From Paludibacter sp. (lineage in GTDB: Bacteria; Bacteroidota; Bacteroidia; Bacteroidales; Paludibacteraceae): 64,000 nucleotides of DNA. The DNA is taken from contig JAMPAY010000009.1 of assembly GCA_023666945.1 (NCBI GenBank), positions 1 to 64,000 on the forward strand. The letters are read 5' to 3'. Shown here piece after piece: positions 1 through 8,149 of this stretch. The notes under the pieces were generated by a model, which was not told the origin of the DNA, searched no databases, and worked only from the letters and a program-made list of their open reading frames with translations. The first letter of the stretch is position 1, and each line of letters starts with the position of its first letter. The translations under genes were made by a program, and so were the position numbers.

Positions 1-796
1 CATACTTGGGGTATTCCTCGGGGGTGTAGTGCTTATAGAGGATAAGGTCTTCGTGACGTTTGGATATATCCAGATTGGTGTACCAATAAATGTTGCCAAA
101 GGTTGCATAGATTTTTCCATCTTCTACTATGCAACTCTTATTAACTAACTTAGTAACATGAAATCGTTTGGGAGAAGTATTCCCTAACCACATCTTGTTA
201 TCTTTGATAAGTGGAAATATCTCACGGTAGGTAAGGGCGTTCATATTACCCAAAATGATATATTTTTTGTTGTACTGCACGAGTTGTGCGACATATTCAC
301 GGAAGAGAGAGAAAGGAGGGTTGGTAACGACGATGTCGGCTTGTTGGAGCAGTTCGATACACTCGGGGCTACGGAAGTCGCCATTGCCACGGAGCATGGT
401 CAGCACATTGCGGTCGTTCTGCAAGAGGTAGCGCACATCGCTGAGGTCGGTAGCGCCATCACCATTGCAGTCGGGCATGGCGGAGATTTCAACCTTGTAA
501 GCAATCTTCTTGGGGTCGGTGGTGGTATCGCCAAAATCGAGCAACAGTTCATTGCCTGATACGGGGGAACCGTTGTAGCAAGTGGCAATGAGTTTGCGTA
601 GCCCTAAGGCATTAAAATTGAGGGCAAAGTACTTAAAGAAATTGCTTTCATAAGGGTCATCGCAATTGCATAGGACGACCTTGTCCTGAAAATGGGAACG
701 ATAATACGCGAGTTCCTTTTCAATGTCGGGAAGTTGTGTGTAGAACTCGTCATTCTTGGCGGTTTTCGCCTCGTGCAGTGTCTTATTGCCTGCCAT
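1..796 (-). CDS. EcoRI-family adenine-specific DNA methyltransferase, 3' end outside the window
   Basis: Translating the minus strand from the ATG at 796 gives 265 codons with no stop up to the left edge. The N-terminus (KTLHEAKTAKNDEFYTQ) and the downstream SNFFKYF segment resemble the EcoRI methyltransferase family. The amino-methyltransferase motif IV is NPPF at residues 159-162 in the context VTNPPFSLFREYV. Such enzymes transfer a methyl group from S-adenosylmethionine to N6 of adenine in a short palindromic DNA site. Family members are about 325 residues, so roughly 60 C-terminal residues lie outside. No partner endonuclease is visible here; it could lie to the left, or the enzyme could be an orphan. 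The gene has a leader of nearly 300 bases containing a long stem and hairpins. The family call is from recognised motifs; site specificity cannot be read. Confidence 0.82.
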   Translation of the reverse strand, partial: MAGNKTLHEAKTAKNDEFYTQLPDIEKELAYYRSHFQDKVVLCNCDDPYESNFFKYFALNFNALGLRKLIATCYNGSPVSGNELLLDFGDTTTDPKKIAYKVEISAMPDCNGDGATDLSDVRYLLQNDRNVLTMLRGNGDFRSPECIELLQQADIVVTNPPFSLFREYVAQLVQYNKKYIILGNMNALTYREIFPLIKDNKMWLGNTSPKRFHVTKLVNKSCIVEDGKIYATFGNIYWYTNLDISKRHEDLILYKHYTPEEYPKY

Positions 797-804
797 AGGG
801 ATTG

Positions 805-825
805 ATAGTATCTAATGCATACTAT
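805..825 (-). promoter_or_regulatory. Dyad just upstream of the methyltransferase start
   Basis: ATAGTAT (805-811) and ATACTAT (819-825) form a 7-bp inverted repeat with a 7-base spacer, ending 9 bases before the methyltransferase ATG. In RNA it would be a hairpin covering the ribosome entry region; in DNA it could be an operator for a dimeric regulator. No controller gene is visible, so the role is inferred. Confidence 0.35.
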
Positions 826-841
826 TAACCTTGAGCAGGAG

Positions 842-862
842 AAAAATAAAGGTGAGACACCT
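842..862 (-). terminator. Possible intrinsic terminator or attenuator in the methyltransferase leader
   Basis: On the minus strand AGGTG-TCT-CACCT (862-850) is followed by a U-rich run (846-842 all T on that strand). The stem is only 5 bp, but it directly follows the long closing stem at 862-1031. It could end a small RNA or attenuate transcription into the methyltransferase gene. Confidence 0.35.
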
Positions 863-1090
863 ATCCGCTCTCAAGGGAAAGTCTGGTAACAAAACCCTCC
901 AAACAGAAAATGCCTCACACTAAAGTGTTAGTTACTATTTCTGTTTAGAGAAAAGTTCTTTCCCTCTTAAGCGGCATTCCTAAAAACTCTAAGAATAACG
1001 TTTACCAGACTTTTTTCTTTGAGAGCGGATAATAGCAATGCTGTTAATAATATATGTTGTATTTGTGTCGGACGTTTCCGCAGCAAATAC
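843..1090 (-). ncRNA. Candidate structured leader RNA or small RNA
   Basis: Bases 862-874 are complementary to 1019-1031 (13 bp, core ATCCGCTCTCAA). The helix continues through G-U pairs and a small bulge to 878-889 against 1002-1013 (core AGTCTGGTAA), about 28 bp in all. Inside are a 9-bp stem (901-909 with 938-946) and a hairpin ACAC-TAAA-GTGT (917-928). A well-formed minus-strand promoter at 1097-1128 predicts a start near 1090, and a weak terminator lies at 842-862. No credible ORF occupies the stretch. Alternatives are a 6S-like RNA, a methyltransferase leader, or a miniature inverted-repeat element of about 170 bp. I see no marks of tmRNA, RNase P RNA or SRP RNA, and no reverse transcriptase that would indicate a retron. 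Confidence 0.4.
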
Positions 1091-1095
1091 GTGGT

Positions 1096-1131
1096 GCAAA
1101 GGTAGGGAAGATTTTCGGGATATGCAAATAG
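1096..1131 (-). repeat. 36-bp exact repeat, copy 1 (contains a promoter)
   Basis: The 36 bases at 1096-1131 recur without mismatch, in the same orientation, at 31533-31568. Flanking bases differ on both sides. Both copies contain a complete Bacteroidota promoter read on the minus strand. The identity outside the core promoter elements suggests recent duplication or a conserved upstream element. Confidence 0.85.
1097..1128 (-). promoter_or_regulatory. Promoter for the structured leader and methyltransferase
   Basis: Read on the minus strand: TTTG at 1128-1125, 20 bases, then TACCTTTG at 1104-1097. This fits the Bacteroidota -33/-7 consensus. The expected start is near 1090. I found no other TAnnTTTG between here and the methyltransferase ATG, so this is probably the gene's main promoter. 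Confidence 0.65.
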
Positions 1132-1193
1132 GGTGTACGGAGGTGCAGGGCCGGACTACTTTACGGGGTTTTCGAAAATTCGAAAAAATGTTG

Positions 1194-1201
1194 TATCTTT
1201 G
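1194..1201 (+). promoter_or_regulatory. -7 element for the DUF1599 gene
   Basis: TATCTTTG at 1194-1201 lies 26 bases before the ATG at 1228. A clear -33 TTTG is missing; the expected region is an A/T-rich TTTTCG stretch. Confidence 0.55.
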
Positions 1202-1227
1202 CAGGCGATATATCGTACCCATCAGTT

Positions 1228-1776
1228 ATGACAACTTCCGAACAATACGACCAAATAATAAATACATGTCGCAATATATTTATTGCCAAGATGTCCGACT
1301 ATGGACCTTCATGGCGCATCATGCGGCCGCAAACAGTTAACGACCAATTATTCATAAAGGCGAAACGTATTCGGGAGATAGAAACGACGGGTGTTAATCT
1401 GGTAGGAGAAAACATAGAGGGAGAGTTTATTGCCATTGTCAACTACTCTGCAATAGGCATCATCCAGATGAAGCATACCTATGCCGACAGCGTTGATATG
1501 ACAGCCCAAGATGCTCTTAGTTGTTATGATGCGGTTATCACACAAGCCAAAACCCTGATGCTAAACAAGAATCATGACTACGGAGAGGCTTGGCGCGACA
1601 TGGCTCAAGAGTCCATTACCGACCTTATCTACACTAAGATTCTACGCAATAAGTCAATCATTGCCAATGACAACCATACTCTGGTATCCGAAGGTGCTGA
1701 CGGTAATTTTTTCGACATGATCAACTATGCCGTATTCAACCTTATAAAAATCGGCAGTAAAACAATGGGCGCATAA
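1228..1776 (+). CDS. DUF1599 (Nmad1-type) protein
   Basis: This 182-residue protein holds two related halves. The first has SDYGPSWRIM and a following IKAKRIREIE; the second has HDYGEAWRDM and a following YTKILRNKSII. That duplicated DYG-x-x-W pattern is typical of the DUF1599 family, which I recall being grouped with nucleotide-modification-associated domains. The function is not established. There is no signal peptide or membrane segment, so it is probably cytosolic. The ATG at 1228 sits just after a good -7 element. It is followed after 19 bases by the DoxX-like gene, a pairing common in Bacteroidales upstream of tpiA. Confidence 0.8.
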   Translation: MTTSEQYDQIINTCRNIFIAKMSDYGPSWRIMRPQTVNDQLFIKAKRIREIETTGVNLVGENIEGEFIAIVNYSAIGIIQMKHTYADSVDMTAQDALSCYDAVITQAKTLMLNKNHDYGEAWRDMAQESITDLIYTKILRNKSIIANDNHTLVSEGADGNFFDMINYAVFNLIKIGSKTMGA

Positions 1777-1795
1777 CATCTTAATACCACCATTC

Positions 1796-2902
1796 ATGAA
1801 ACAGAACAAACTGCTACACATCATCGGGTCTGTTACGAGAACCTTACTTGCATTGGTATTCATCTTCTCCGGTTTTGTAAAAGCCGTCGATCCGCTCGGC
1901 ACCACCTACAAAATAGAAGACTACCTCACCGCCTTCGGCAGTTTCTTTTCTGTTTTTATTCCCTTGGCCGAGCCTATGGCCTGGGTGCTTATCGGAATAG
2001 AATTTTTGCTTGGTATAGCCCTGCTATGCAACCTCAGAACCAAACTAACATCGTGGTTTACGCTTTGCTTCATGTGCTTCATGACTCCTCTGACACTCTA
2101 CATTGCCATATCAAACCCCGTCAGCGATTGCGGTTGTTTCGGCGATGCCGTAGTGTTATCGAATTGGGCTACCTTTTGGAAGAACATCGTACTCTTAGCA
2201 TTGGTAATCGTACTGCTTTGTACAAAAAAACACATACCACAAACTTTTACGAACAAAGCCGAACTTGCCATTAGCATGCTTGCCATAGGGTTAGTGACAG
2301 GCATCATGCTATGGTCGAGGCTTCACCTCCCTTTCATAGATTTCCGCCCCTACAAAACAGGCAACAACCTACCCGAACTAATGGAGTATCCGGAAGATGC
2401 GCAACCCGATGTATATGACATAACCTTTGTATATGCCCAAAACGGAGTAGAACAAGAATTTACGCTTCAGGACTATCCCCGCAACGATTCGACCTGGGTA
2501 TTCGTCAGACAAAACACACGTCTTATCAGCAAAGGATATGAACCGCCCATTCACGACTTCACCATTACCGATGAAGAATTTGAAGACCTCACATACGATA
2601 TACTTGAAAGCGAACAACCGGTAGTACTCGTTGTGATGTATGACCTGGCAAAAACATCGCGCACCCAGGCAAAAAAACTCAACCGACTCTACCGAGAAAC
2701 TCTTGCTGCAGGTCGATCTTTCTATGCGCTCACCGGCTCCGGCACTGCCGACATAGAAGTTTTCAGAGACGAGATGCAAGCAGAATATCCTTTCTGCAAT
2801 ACAGATCCTGTTACACTAAAAACCATAGTGCGGGCAAATCCCGGTGTTATCGTACTGCAAAACGGTACGGTGATAGAAAAATATAACCTGCGCAACAAAT
2901 AA
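1796..2902 (+). CDS. BT_3928-type DoxX-like membrane protein
   Basis: A 368-residue inner-membrane protein. About five hydrophobic helices occupy roughly residues 8-30, 45-90, 108-135 and 150-172, matching the DoxX/MauE-like fold; the loop motif PVSDCGCFGD is characteristic. The second half (about 190-368) is soluble and resembles a thioredoxin-like region (EQPVVLVVMYDL), without an obvious CxxC. Members are thought to take part in redox or cell-envelope processes, but no reaction is established for this branch. It lies 19 bases after the DUF1599 gene and 40 bases before tpiA, so the three are probably co-transcribed. In many Bacteroides tpiA is followed by a SPOR protein and folE; both are missing here. 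Confidence 0.78.
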   Translation: MKQNKLLHIIGSVTRTLLALVFIFSGFVKAVDPLGTTYKIEDYLTAFGSFFSVFIPLAEPMAWVLIGIEFLLGIALLCNLRTKLTSWFTLCFMCFMTPLTLYIAISNPVSDCGCFGDAVVLSNWATFWKNIVLLALVIVLLCTKKHIPQTFTNKAELAISMLAIGLVTGIMLWSRLHLPFIDFRPYKTGNNLPELMEYPEDAQPDVYDITFVYAQNGVEQEFTLQDYPRNDSTWVFVRQNTRLISKGYEPPIHDFTITDEEFEDLTYDILESEQPVVLVVMYDLAKTSRTQAKKLNRLYRETLAAGRSFYALTGSGTADIEVFRDEMQAEYPFCNTDPVTLKTIVRANPGVIVLQNGTVIEKYNLRNK

Positions 2903-2942
2903 CCCCCACGATTATCTTTAAAAACAAACACATATAACTACT

Positions 2943-3698
2943 ATGAGAACTAAAATGGTTGCAGGCAATTGGAAAATGAACAAGACCCTGCAAGAAGGTG
3001 TAGCCTTGGCTACCGAACTCAAAACAATTTTGGCAGACGCACAACCCAAATGCGAAGTTGTAATCGGAACTCCTTTCATTCATCTTGCTACCGTAGCAGG
3101 CATCATTGACGGAACTTGCATCCGCTTGTCCGCTGAAAATTGCGCAGACAAGGAGAAGGGCGCTTACACCGGTGAGGTGTCTGCCGAAATGGTAAAATCG
3201 ACCGGAGCAGAGTACTGCATCCTCGGCCACTCGGAACGTCGCGCTTACTATCATGAAGATTATGACATTCTCCGTGAGAAAGTACTTTTGGCACTTGCCA
3301 ACGACCTCAAGCCCATATTCTGCATAGGTGAGGTAAAAGAAGAACGCGAAAGCGGTCGTCAGAACGATGTAGTGAAAGCACAATTGGAAGGTTCCGTATT
3401 CAACCTTTCCGCCGAAGATTTCTCTAAAATCACTCTCGCTTACGAACCCGTATGGGCTATCGGCACCGGGCTTACAGCCACACCTCAACAAGCCCAAGAC
3501 ATGCACGCCTACATCCGCGGTCTTATTGCAGCCAAATATGGCAACGAAGTGGCAGAAAACACCACCATTCTTTACGGCGGTTCATGCAATGCGAAAAATG
3601 CTGCCGAACTATTTGCGAATCCCGATGTTGATGGCGGACTTATTGGCGGAGCCTCACTTAAGGCTGCCGATTTCAAAGCCATTATTGATGCCCGCTAA
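2943..3698 (+). CDS. tpiA: Triose-phosphate isomerase
   Basis: A 251-residue TIM barrel that interconverts dihydroxyacetone phosphate and glyceraldehyde 3-phosphate in glycolysis. All active-site signatures are present: GNWKMN with Lys11, GHSERR with His96 as the electrophile, and [11 protein letters not shown] with Glu168 as the catalytic base. The phosphate-binding LYGGS is at 210-214 and the GGASL loop is near the C-terminus. Length is typical. The ATG at 2943 is the only sensible start, lying 40 bases after the DoxX-like gene. Cytosolic. Confidence 0.97.
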   Translation: MRTKMVAGNWKMNKTLQEGVALATELKTILADAQPKCEVVIGTPFIHLATVAGIIDGTCIRLSAENCADKEKGAYTGEVSAEMVKSTGAEYCILGHSERRAYYHEDYDILREKVLLALANDLKPIFCIGEVKEERESGRQNDVVKAQLEGSVFNLSAEDFSKITLAYEPVWAIGTGLTATPQQAQDMHAYIRGLIAAKYGNEVAENTTILYGGSCNAKNAAELFANPDVDGGLIGGASLKAADFKAIIDAR

Positions 3699-3718
3699 GG
3701 CATAACACCCTATCCATC

Positions 3719-3761
3719 GGTAAAAGCGGGGAACGTCGGCTGCGACTTCTTCGCTTTTGCC
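3719..3761 (+). other. Inverted repeat between tpiA and the carbonic-anhydrase gene
   Basis: GGTAAAAGCG (3719-3728) can pair with CGCTTTTGCC (3752-3761), with an inner GTCG/CGAC stem (3735-3738, 3743-3746). There is no T-run on the plus strand, so this is not a classical terminator. It may be an mRNA-processing or stability hairpin. Confidence 0.35.
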
Positions 3762-3787
3762 ATAACACCACCATAACCCTAATCATC

Positions 3788-4309
3788 ATGGCTTTAATAA
3801 AATCAGTAAGAGGATTCAGTCCTGAAATAGGTGATGACTGCTTTTTGGCCGAAAATGCCACTATCGTAGGCGATGTACAAATAGGACAAGGCTGCAGCAT
3901 TTGGTTCAATGCCGTTTTGCGCGGTGATGTAAACAGCATCCGTATAGGCAACCACGTAAACATACAAGACGGCGCAGTACTGCACACACTCTATCAGAAA
4001 AGTACGATTCGATTGGGCAACTATGTATCGGTAGGACACAACGTAACCATACACGGCGCCTCCGTAGACGACTATGCCCTCATAGGCATGGGCAGTACAC
4101 TGCTTGACAATGCCGAAGTGGGCGAAGGTGCCATTGTGGCAGCGGGAGCGTTGGTACTCTCCAATACGAAAATAGGTCCCTACGAACTTTGGGGAGGTGT
4201 GCCTGCCAAGTTTATCAAAAAGGTAGACCCCGAGCAAAGCAACGAAATAAACCGCAAGATTGCACACAACTATGCCACTTATGCCTCTTGGTACACCAAC
4301 CAAGAATAG
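3788..4309 (+). CDS. Gamma-carbonic-anhydrase-family hexapeptide-repeat protein
   Basis: A 173-residue left-handed beta-helix protein with many hexapeptide turns (for example AENATIVGDVQIG). Three histidines match the zinc ligands of gamma carbonic anhydrases: His66 (VLHTL), His84 (VGHNV) and His89 (TIHGA), with the expected five-residue spacing of the last two. Such proteins are trimeric; some hydrate CO2 and others have no shown activity. No signal peptide, so cytosolic. It follows tpiA by 89 bases. Enzyme activity is inferred from the ligands. Confidence 0.88.
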   Translation: MALIKSVRGFSPEIGDDCFLAENATIVGDVQIGQGCSIWFNAVLRGDVNSIRIGNHVNIQDGAVLHTLYQKSTIRLGNYVSVGHNVTIHGASVDDYALIGMGSTLLDNAEVGEGAIVAAGALVLSNTKIGPYELWGGVPAKFIKKVDPEQSNEINRKIAHNYATYASWYTNQE

Positions 4310-4335
4310 CCTACAGATGTAGCAGCGTTGCGACA

Positions 4336-4367
4336 CTTGCAGATTCAGGAAACTCTTTGTATCTTTG
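4336..4367 (+). promoter_or_regulatory. Promoter for pyrH-frr
   Basis: CTTG at 4336-4339, 20 bases, TATCTTTG at 4360-4367. The -7 element lies 39 bases before the pyrH ATG and just after the carbonic-anhydrase stop, so pyrH probably starts a new transcript. Confidence 0.65.
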
Positions 4368-4406
4368 CAGGCAAGATAAAAAGAATGTATAACAACTTGA
4401 TTCGTT

Positions 4407-5111
4407 ATGTATAAAAGAGTCTTGCTCAAGTTGTCCGGAGAGTCGCTCATGGGCAATCAGCAATATGGAATAGATGCCGTGCGTCTTTCGCAATACGCAC
4501 AACAAATTAAGGAGATAGCCGGTATGGGAGTGCAAGTAGCCATCGTTATTGGCGGAGGCAACATCTTCCGTGGTTTAAGTGGCGCACAAAAAGGTTTCGA
4601 CCGTGTAAAAGGCGACCAAATGGGAATGCTTGCCACTGTAATCAATTCGCTTGCCTTATCCTCCGCCTTGCAGGCAGAAGGTCAGAAATCAACCGTACTC
4701 ACCTCCGTACGCATGGAACCTGTGGGCGAATTGTATGCCAAAGACAAAGCCTTACGGCTTTTGGAAGAAGGACATGTGGTTATTGTGGCAGGCGGCACAG
4801 GCAATCCATACTTCACCACAGACACAGGTTCCGCCCTACGTGCCATTGAATTAGAGACAGATGTCATGCTAAAAGGCACCCGTGTAGACGGCATTTACAC
4901 AGCCGATCCGGAAAAAGACCCGACCGCTGTTAAATTCGACACCATTACCTACGATGAGATATACAATCGCAACCTCCGCGTTATGGATCTCACTGCAACC
5001 ACATTATGCAAGGAGAACGGCATGCCTATCTATGTATTTGACATGGATACAACAGGCAATCTGCTCAAAGTAATACAAGGAGAGAACATAGGTACATTGG
5101 TACACCCCTAA
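4407..5111 (+). CDS. pyrH: UMP kinase
   Basis: A 234-residue amino-acid-kinase-fold enzyme that phosphorylates UMP to UDP with ATP in pyrimidine nucleotide synthesis. Signatures are the N-terminal KRVLLKLSGESL, the glycine-rich GGGNIFRG and the substrate segment GTGNPYFTTDT. The C-terminal half has the usual ADPEKDP segment. Length is normal for the bacterial hexameric enzyme. It has its own promoter and precedes frr, a widely conserved pairing. Cytosolic. Confidence 0.97.
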   Translation: MYKRVLLKLSGESLMGNQQYGIDAVRLSQYAQQIKEIAGMGVQVAIVIGGGNIFRGLSGAQKGFDRVKGDQMGMLATVINSLALSSALQAEGQKSTVLTSVRMEPVGELYAKDKALRLLEEGHVVIVAGGTGNPYFTTDTGSALRAIELETDVMLKGTRVDGIYTADPEKDPTAVKFDTITYDEIYNRNLRVMDLTATTLCKENGMPIYVFDMDTTGNLLKVIQGENIGTLVHP

Positions 5112-5206
5112 CCACGCACCACTAACGTTTTTTTTTGCAATACATACCCTCACAAAAAATTGCATACCTGTCGTTTTATCGCAGGAGCGAGGGATTAGAA
5201 CCCATT

Positions 5207-5767
5207 ATGATAGAACCCGAAGTTATCCAGACCGATGCCGAAGAACTGATGCAAGCAGCTGTTATGTTCTTGGAAGATGCTCTCGCACACATTCGTGCAG
5301 GCAAAGCCAGTGCACGCATTCTTGACCCGATAAAGGTTGACTATTACGGAGCCGCCACACCACTTGCCAATGTGGCCACCATCACCACTCCCGATGCACG
5401 CACCATCTGCATTCAGCCTTGGGAGAAGAAACTCATTGGCGATATTGAACGCGCCATCATCAATTCCAGTATAGGCTTAGCCCCCTCTAACAACGGTGAG
5501 ATGATTCGTTTAAGCATTCCGCCCCTCACTGAGGACCGTCGTCGCGAACTTGCCAAGCAATGTCGCGGTGAAGCCGAAAATGCCAAAGTGAGCGTTCGCA
5601 ATGCCCGCCGCGATGCCATTGACAAACTCAAAAAACAAATAAAGGAAGGACTTCCTGAAGATGCCGAGAAAGATGCCGAGAACGAAATGCAGAAAGTACA
5701 TGATAAATACATCAAACAAATAGATGAATTGCTCTCGCTCAAAGAGAAGGAGATAATGACCGTTTGA
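5207..5767 (+). CDS. frr: Ribosome recycling factor
   Basis: A 186-residue protein that with EF-G splits post-termination ribosomes. [50 protein letters not shown] and the C-terminal [12 protein letters not shown] are standard family segments. An in-frame ATG at 5135 would add 24 residues with no family counterpart. I chose ATG 5207 because it gives the normal length and has an AGGAG-like sequence upstream. The stop overlaps the TTG start of the next gene. Confidence 0.94.
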   Translation: MIEPEVIQTDAEELMQAAVMFLEDALAHIRAGKASARILDPIKVDYYGAATPLANVATITTPDARTICIQPWEKKLIGDIERAIINSSIGLAPSNNGEMIRLSIPPLTEDRRRELAKQCRGEAENAKVSVRNARRDAIDKLKKQIKEGLPEDAEKDAENEMQKVHDKYIKQIDELLSLKEKEIMTV

Positions 5768-6996
5768 CACGTCATCCGCTACATAGTACACGCGTATTAC
5801 TACTCATGTTGTTTATCAATGTGGGTAGTATCTTGTTTGCACAAGACCTATCGTTGTTTACTCCGCTCGATGCAAACACTCTGCTTACCTGCGATGCAGT
5901 ATCGCCCGATTCAATATCCATTCGGCAAATTCCGCCGGCACCAACTACTTTGCAGAAAGTGATCCAATGGTTCTCCGATATGCCTTTTCTGGTGGTGCCG
6001 TCGGTATCGGTAAGCCCGGAGACCAACTGGGCATTCGGCGTAGCCGGTGCCTACTACTTCAAAGCCAAAGGTGAACAGCGACTGAGTGACATCGGTTTCG
6101 ATGCCGCCTATTCGCTCAACCACCAATGGAACGTAAACGTAAACTCGACTATCTACCTCAACAAGTGGCAGATATGGACACGTTTCGGTTATCGGCAATT
6201 CCCCGACTATTACTACGGACACGGAAACCGCCCCGAAAACCTATTGCCCCAAAAAGTGCGCTACGATTCGCACAATTTCTATTTCACACTACAGCCCCAA
6301 TACTATATCAACAAGAAATGGAGTGTGGGAGCCAGTACGGTAGTCTATTACGACTATGCTCAGACCACGCTATCAGCCGACAGTGTGCGACAGACGGCGG
6401 GCTATGTGCCGGGACTAAACGAAGACTTGTTGCTTGTAGGGATAGGCGTATTAGGTGCTTTCGACACACGCGACCAAATATACTACCCCTCACGAGGCGT
6501 CTTCATAAAAGCCATATACAATCACTACGAAGCCCCGCTCAACCCAACACATCGTATGGACAAATTAAGTGTGGATTTCCGGCACTTTTTCCCCATATAC
6601 AATCAACTGATTTTTGCCTATCAGTTGAAAACAGAAATGGCATTCGGGCAATCTGTTCCCATGCAATTCAGATGTGGAGTAGGCAGCCGCGATTTGGTAC
6701 GTGGTGTGCGTCAAGGAATGTTCGGCGATGACATGTCGATTGCTTTACAAGGGGAATTGCGTTTCCCTATTTATCGCGTAATAAGAGGCACTGTATTTGC
6801 CGGCGTAGGCGATGTTTACAATTTCAAGCATTGGGACTGGACCAAGCCTAAATTCGGCTATGGCATAGGCTTACGCGTAGCCATCAACAAATCGAAAGTA
6901 AATATCCGTTTTGATCTTGCCCGCAACAACCTTATCAAATCTTGGAGCGACCCTGCGGGGTGGAGTTATTACCTCACAATGAAAGAAGCGTTTTGA
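5764..6996 (+). CDS. Omp85/surface-antigen-type outer-membrane beta-barrel without POTRA domains
   Basis: A 410-residue predicted outer-membrane protein. A hydrophobic N-terminus ending near LFAQ reads as a signal peptide, followed by a short periplasmic stretch and a beta-barrel from about residue 80. [15 protein letters not shown] resembles the loop-6 RG(F/Y)xxG motif of the BamA/TamA barrel, and the C-terminal strands ([21 protein letters not shown]) fit the D15 family. No POTRA repeats are visible, unlike BamA. The reading frame begins at a TTG overlapping the frr stop; a later ATG (residue 15) would cut the signal peptide. The substrate is unknown; Bacteroidota carry several such small barrels. 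Confidence 0.75.
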   Translation: MTRHPLHSTRVLLLMLFINVGSILFAQDLSLFTPLDANTLLTCDAVSPDSISIRQIPPAPTTLQKVIQWFSDMPFLVVPSVSVSPETNWAFGVAGAYYFKAKGEQRLSDIGFDAAYSLNHQWNVNVNSTIYLNKWQIWTRFGYRQFPDYYYGHGNRPENLLPQKVRYDSHNFYFTLQPQYYINKKWSVGASTVVYYDYAQTTLSADSVRQTAGYVPGLNEDLLLVGIGVLGAFDTRDQIYYPSRGVFIKAIYNHYEAPLNPTHRMDKLSVDFRHFFPIYNQLIFAYQLKTEMAFGQSVPMQFRCGVGSRDLVRGVRQGMFGDDMSIALQGELRFPIYRVIRGTVFAGVGDVYNFKHWDWTKPKFGYGIGLRVAINKSKVNIRFDLARNNLIKSWSDPAGWSYYLTMKEAF

Positions 6997-7006
6997 CAAG
7001 TATCTT

Positions 7007-7942
7007 ATGAAAGGTATCATCATAAAATCGACCGGCAGTTCGTATTTTGTGCGGTTGGAAGACAGCAGTATTGCCGATTGTCATGTGAAAGGCAATTTTC
7101 GCATTCGCGGCATACGCTCCACGAGTCCTGTAGCCGTAGGAGACCGCGTAACTGTGGAACAACAACCCGACGGCACAAATTGGATAACGGACATAGATGA
7201 TCGTACAAATTACATTGTCCGACGTTCTACCAACCTGAGCAAACAATCGCATATAATTGCCGCTAATTTAGACTTGGCCGCACTGATTGTGACGGTGAAT
7301 CATCCTATAACCAATCTGATTTTTATAGACCGCTTTTTGGCAACCGCCGAAGCCTATCGTGTGCCTGCATGTCTGCTATTCAACAAAGTTGATTTGCTTA
7401 CCACCGAAGAACTCGACTATTTGACACAACTGAAAGCATTGTACGAAGGATTGGGTTATCCCGTATTTTGCATCTCCGCCAAACACCTCAGTGATAATCC
7501 TGCATCGCTGCAGCAATTATTAGATTATTTCAGCGAAAAAGTAGTGCTGCTTTCCGGCAATTCGGGTGTGGGTAAATCGACGTTACTCAATGCCTTGTTG
7601 GGAGAAGAACGTGCGCGCACTGCCGCCATTTCGACCGCTCACAACAAAGGCATGCACACCACCACCTTTTCGGAAATGTATGCGTTACCGAAGTCGGGTC
7701 AGATAATCGACACTCCGGGGATTAAGGGTTTTGGGGTGTTAGACATGCAAAAAGAGGAGATTTCGCACTATTTTACAGAGATTTTTCGCATAGGTCAATC
7801 GTGCCGTTTCTCCAATTGTACGCATACGGGTGAACCCGGATGCCAAGTAGTGGAAGCAGTAGCCAAAGGCGAGATAGCCCCCTCACGTTTTGAGAGTTAT
7901 CTATCGATATTAGGCGACTCGGAAGAAGAAAAATATCGTTAA
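7007..7942 (+). CDS. rsgA: Ribosome small-subunit GTPase RsgA
   Basis: A 311-residue circularly permuted GTPase that acts late in 30S subunit maturation. Motif order is the diagnostic G4-G1-G3: NKVD at 126-129, GNSGVGKST at 184-192, DTPG at 235-238. An N-terminal OB fold precedes the GTPase. The C-terminal zinc finger has Cys266, Cys271, His273 and Cys279. It starts 10 bases after the barrel gene and ends before the tRNA promoter. Cytosolic. Confidence 0.96.
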   Translation: MKGIIIKSTGSSYFVRLEDSSIADCHVKGNFRIRGIRSTSPVAVGDRVTVEQQPDGTNWITDIDDRTNYIVRRSTNLSKQSHIIAANLDLAALIVTVNHPITNLIFIDRFLATAEAYRVPACLLFNKVDLLTTEELDYLTQLKALYEGLGYPVFCISAKHLSDNPASLQQLLDYFSEKVVLLSGNSGVGKSTLLNALLGEERARTAAISTAHNKGMHTTTFSEMYALPKSGQIIDTPGIKGFGVLDMQKEEISHYFTEIFRIGQSCRFSNCTHTGEPGCQVVEAVAKGEIAPSRFESYLSILGDSEEEKYR

Positions 7943-7965
7943 GTGCAAAAAAAGTTACAGAACCT

Positions 7966-7997
7966 CTTGCGTATATCAAAAAAACGCCGTACCTTTG
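7966..7997 (+). promoter_or_regulatory. Promoter of tRNA-Arg
   Basis: CTTG at 7966-7969, 20 bases, TACCTTTG at 7990-7997, about 48 bases before the mature tRNA 5' end. A small hairpin (GCTTTTCCGAAAAGC) lies in the leader. Confidence 0.7.
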
Positions 7998-8044
7998 CAC
8001 CGCTTTTCCGAAAAGCATATGCCGAGTACGCGAAGCAACGGATT

Positions 8045-8118
8045 GGTCCATTAGCTCAACTGAATAGAGTACCACACTACGGATGTGGGGGTTGCAGGTT
8101 TGAATCCTGCATGGATCA
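8045..8118 (+). tRNA. tRNA-Arg (anticodon ACG)
   Basis: A complete 74-base cloverleaf. Acceptor GGTCCAT pairs with ATGGATC (one G-U); D arm GCTC/GAGT; anticodon stem CCACA/TGTGG with loop CTACGGA, anticodon ACG; T arm GCAGG/CCTGC with loop TTTGAAT. The discriminator base is A at 8118 and CCA is not encoded. The ACG anticodon is normally converted to ICG by TadA to read CGN codons. Confidence 0.95.
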
Positions 8119-8120
8119 CG

Positions 8121-8149
8121 AAAGGTGGAAAACGATTTCCACCTTTTTT
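8121..8149 (+). terminator. Terminator after tRNA-Arg
   Basis: GGTGGAAA (8124-8131) pairs with TTTCCACC (8136-8143), extended by AAA/TTT, and is followed by a T-run. It begins three bases after the tRNA. Confidence 0.9.

Noticed and set aside
284..559. Plus-strand ORF of 91 codons
   Set aside because: It lies opposite the methyltransferase frame, which has clear family motifs and runs without a stop through the whole segment.
843..1090. Naming the structured RNA as 6S RNA
   Set aside because: A long closing stem fits, but the inner region is larger than expected and I cannot show the central bubble typical of 6S RNA. Left as an alternative.
843..1090. Retron msr-msd RNA
   Set aside because: Complementary ends fit, but no reverse transcriptase gene is nearby in the visible sequence.
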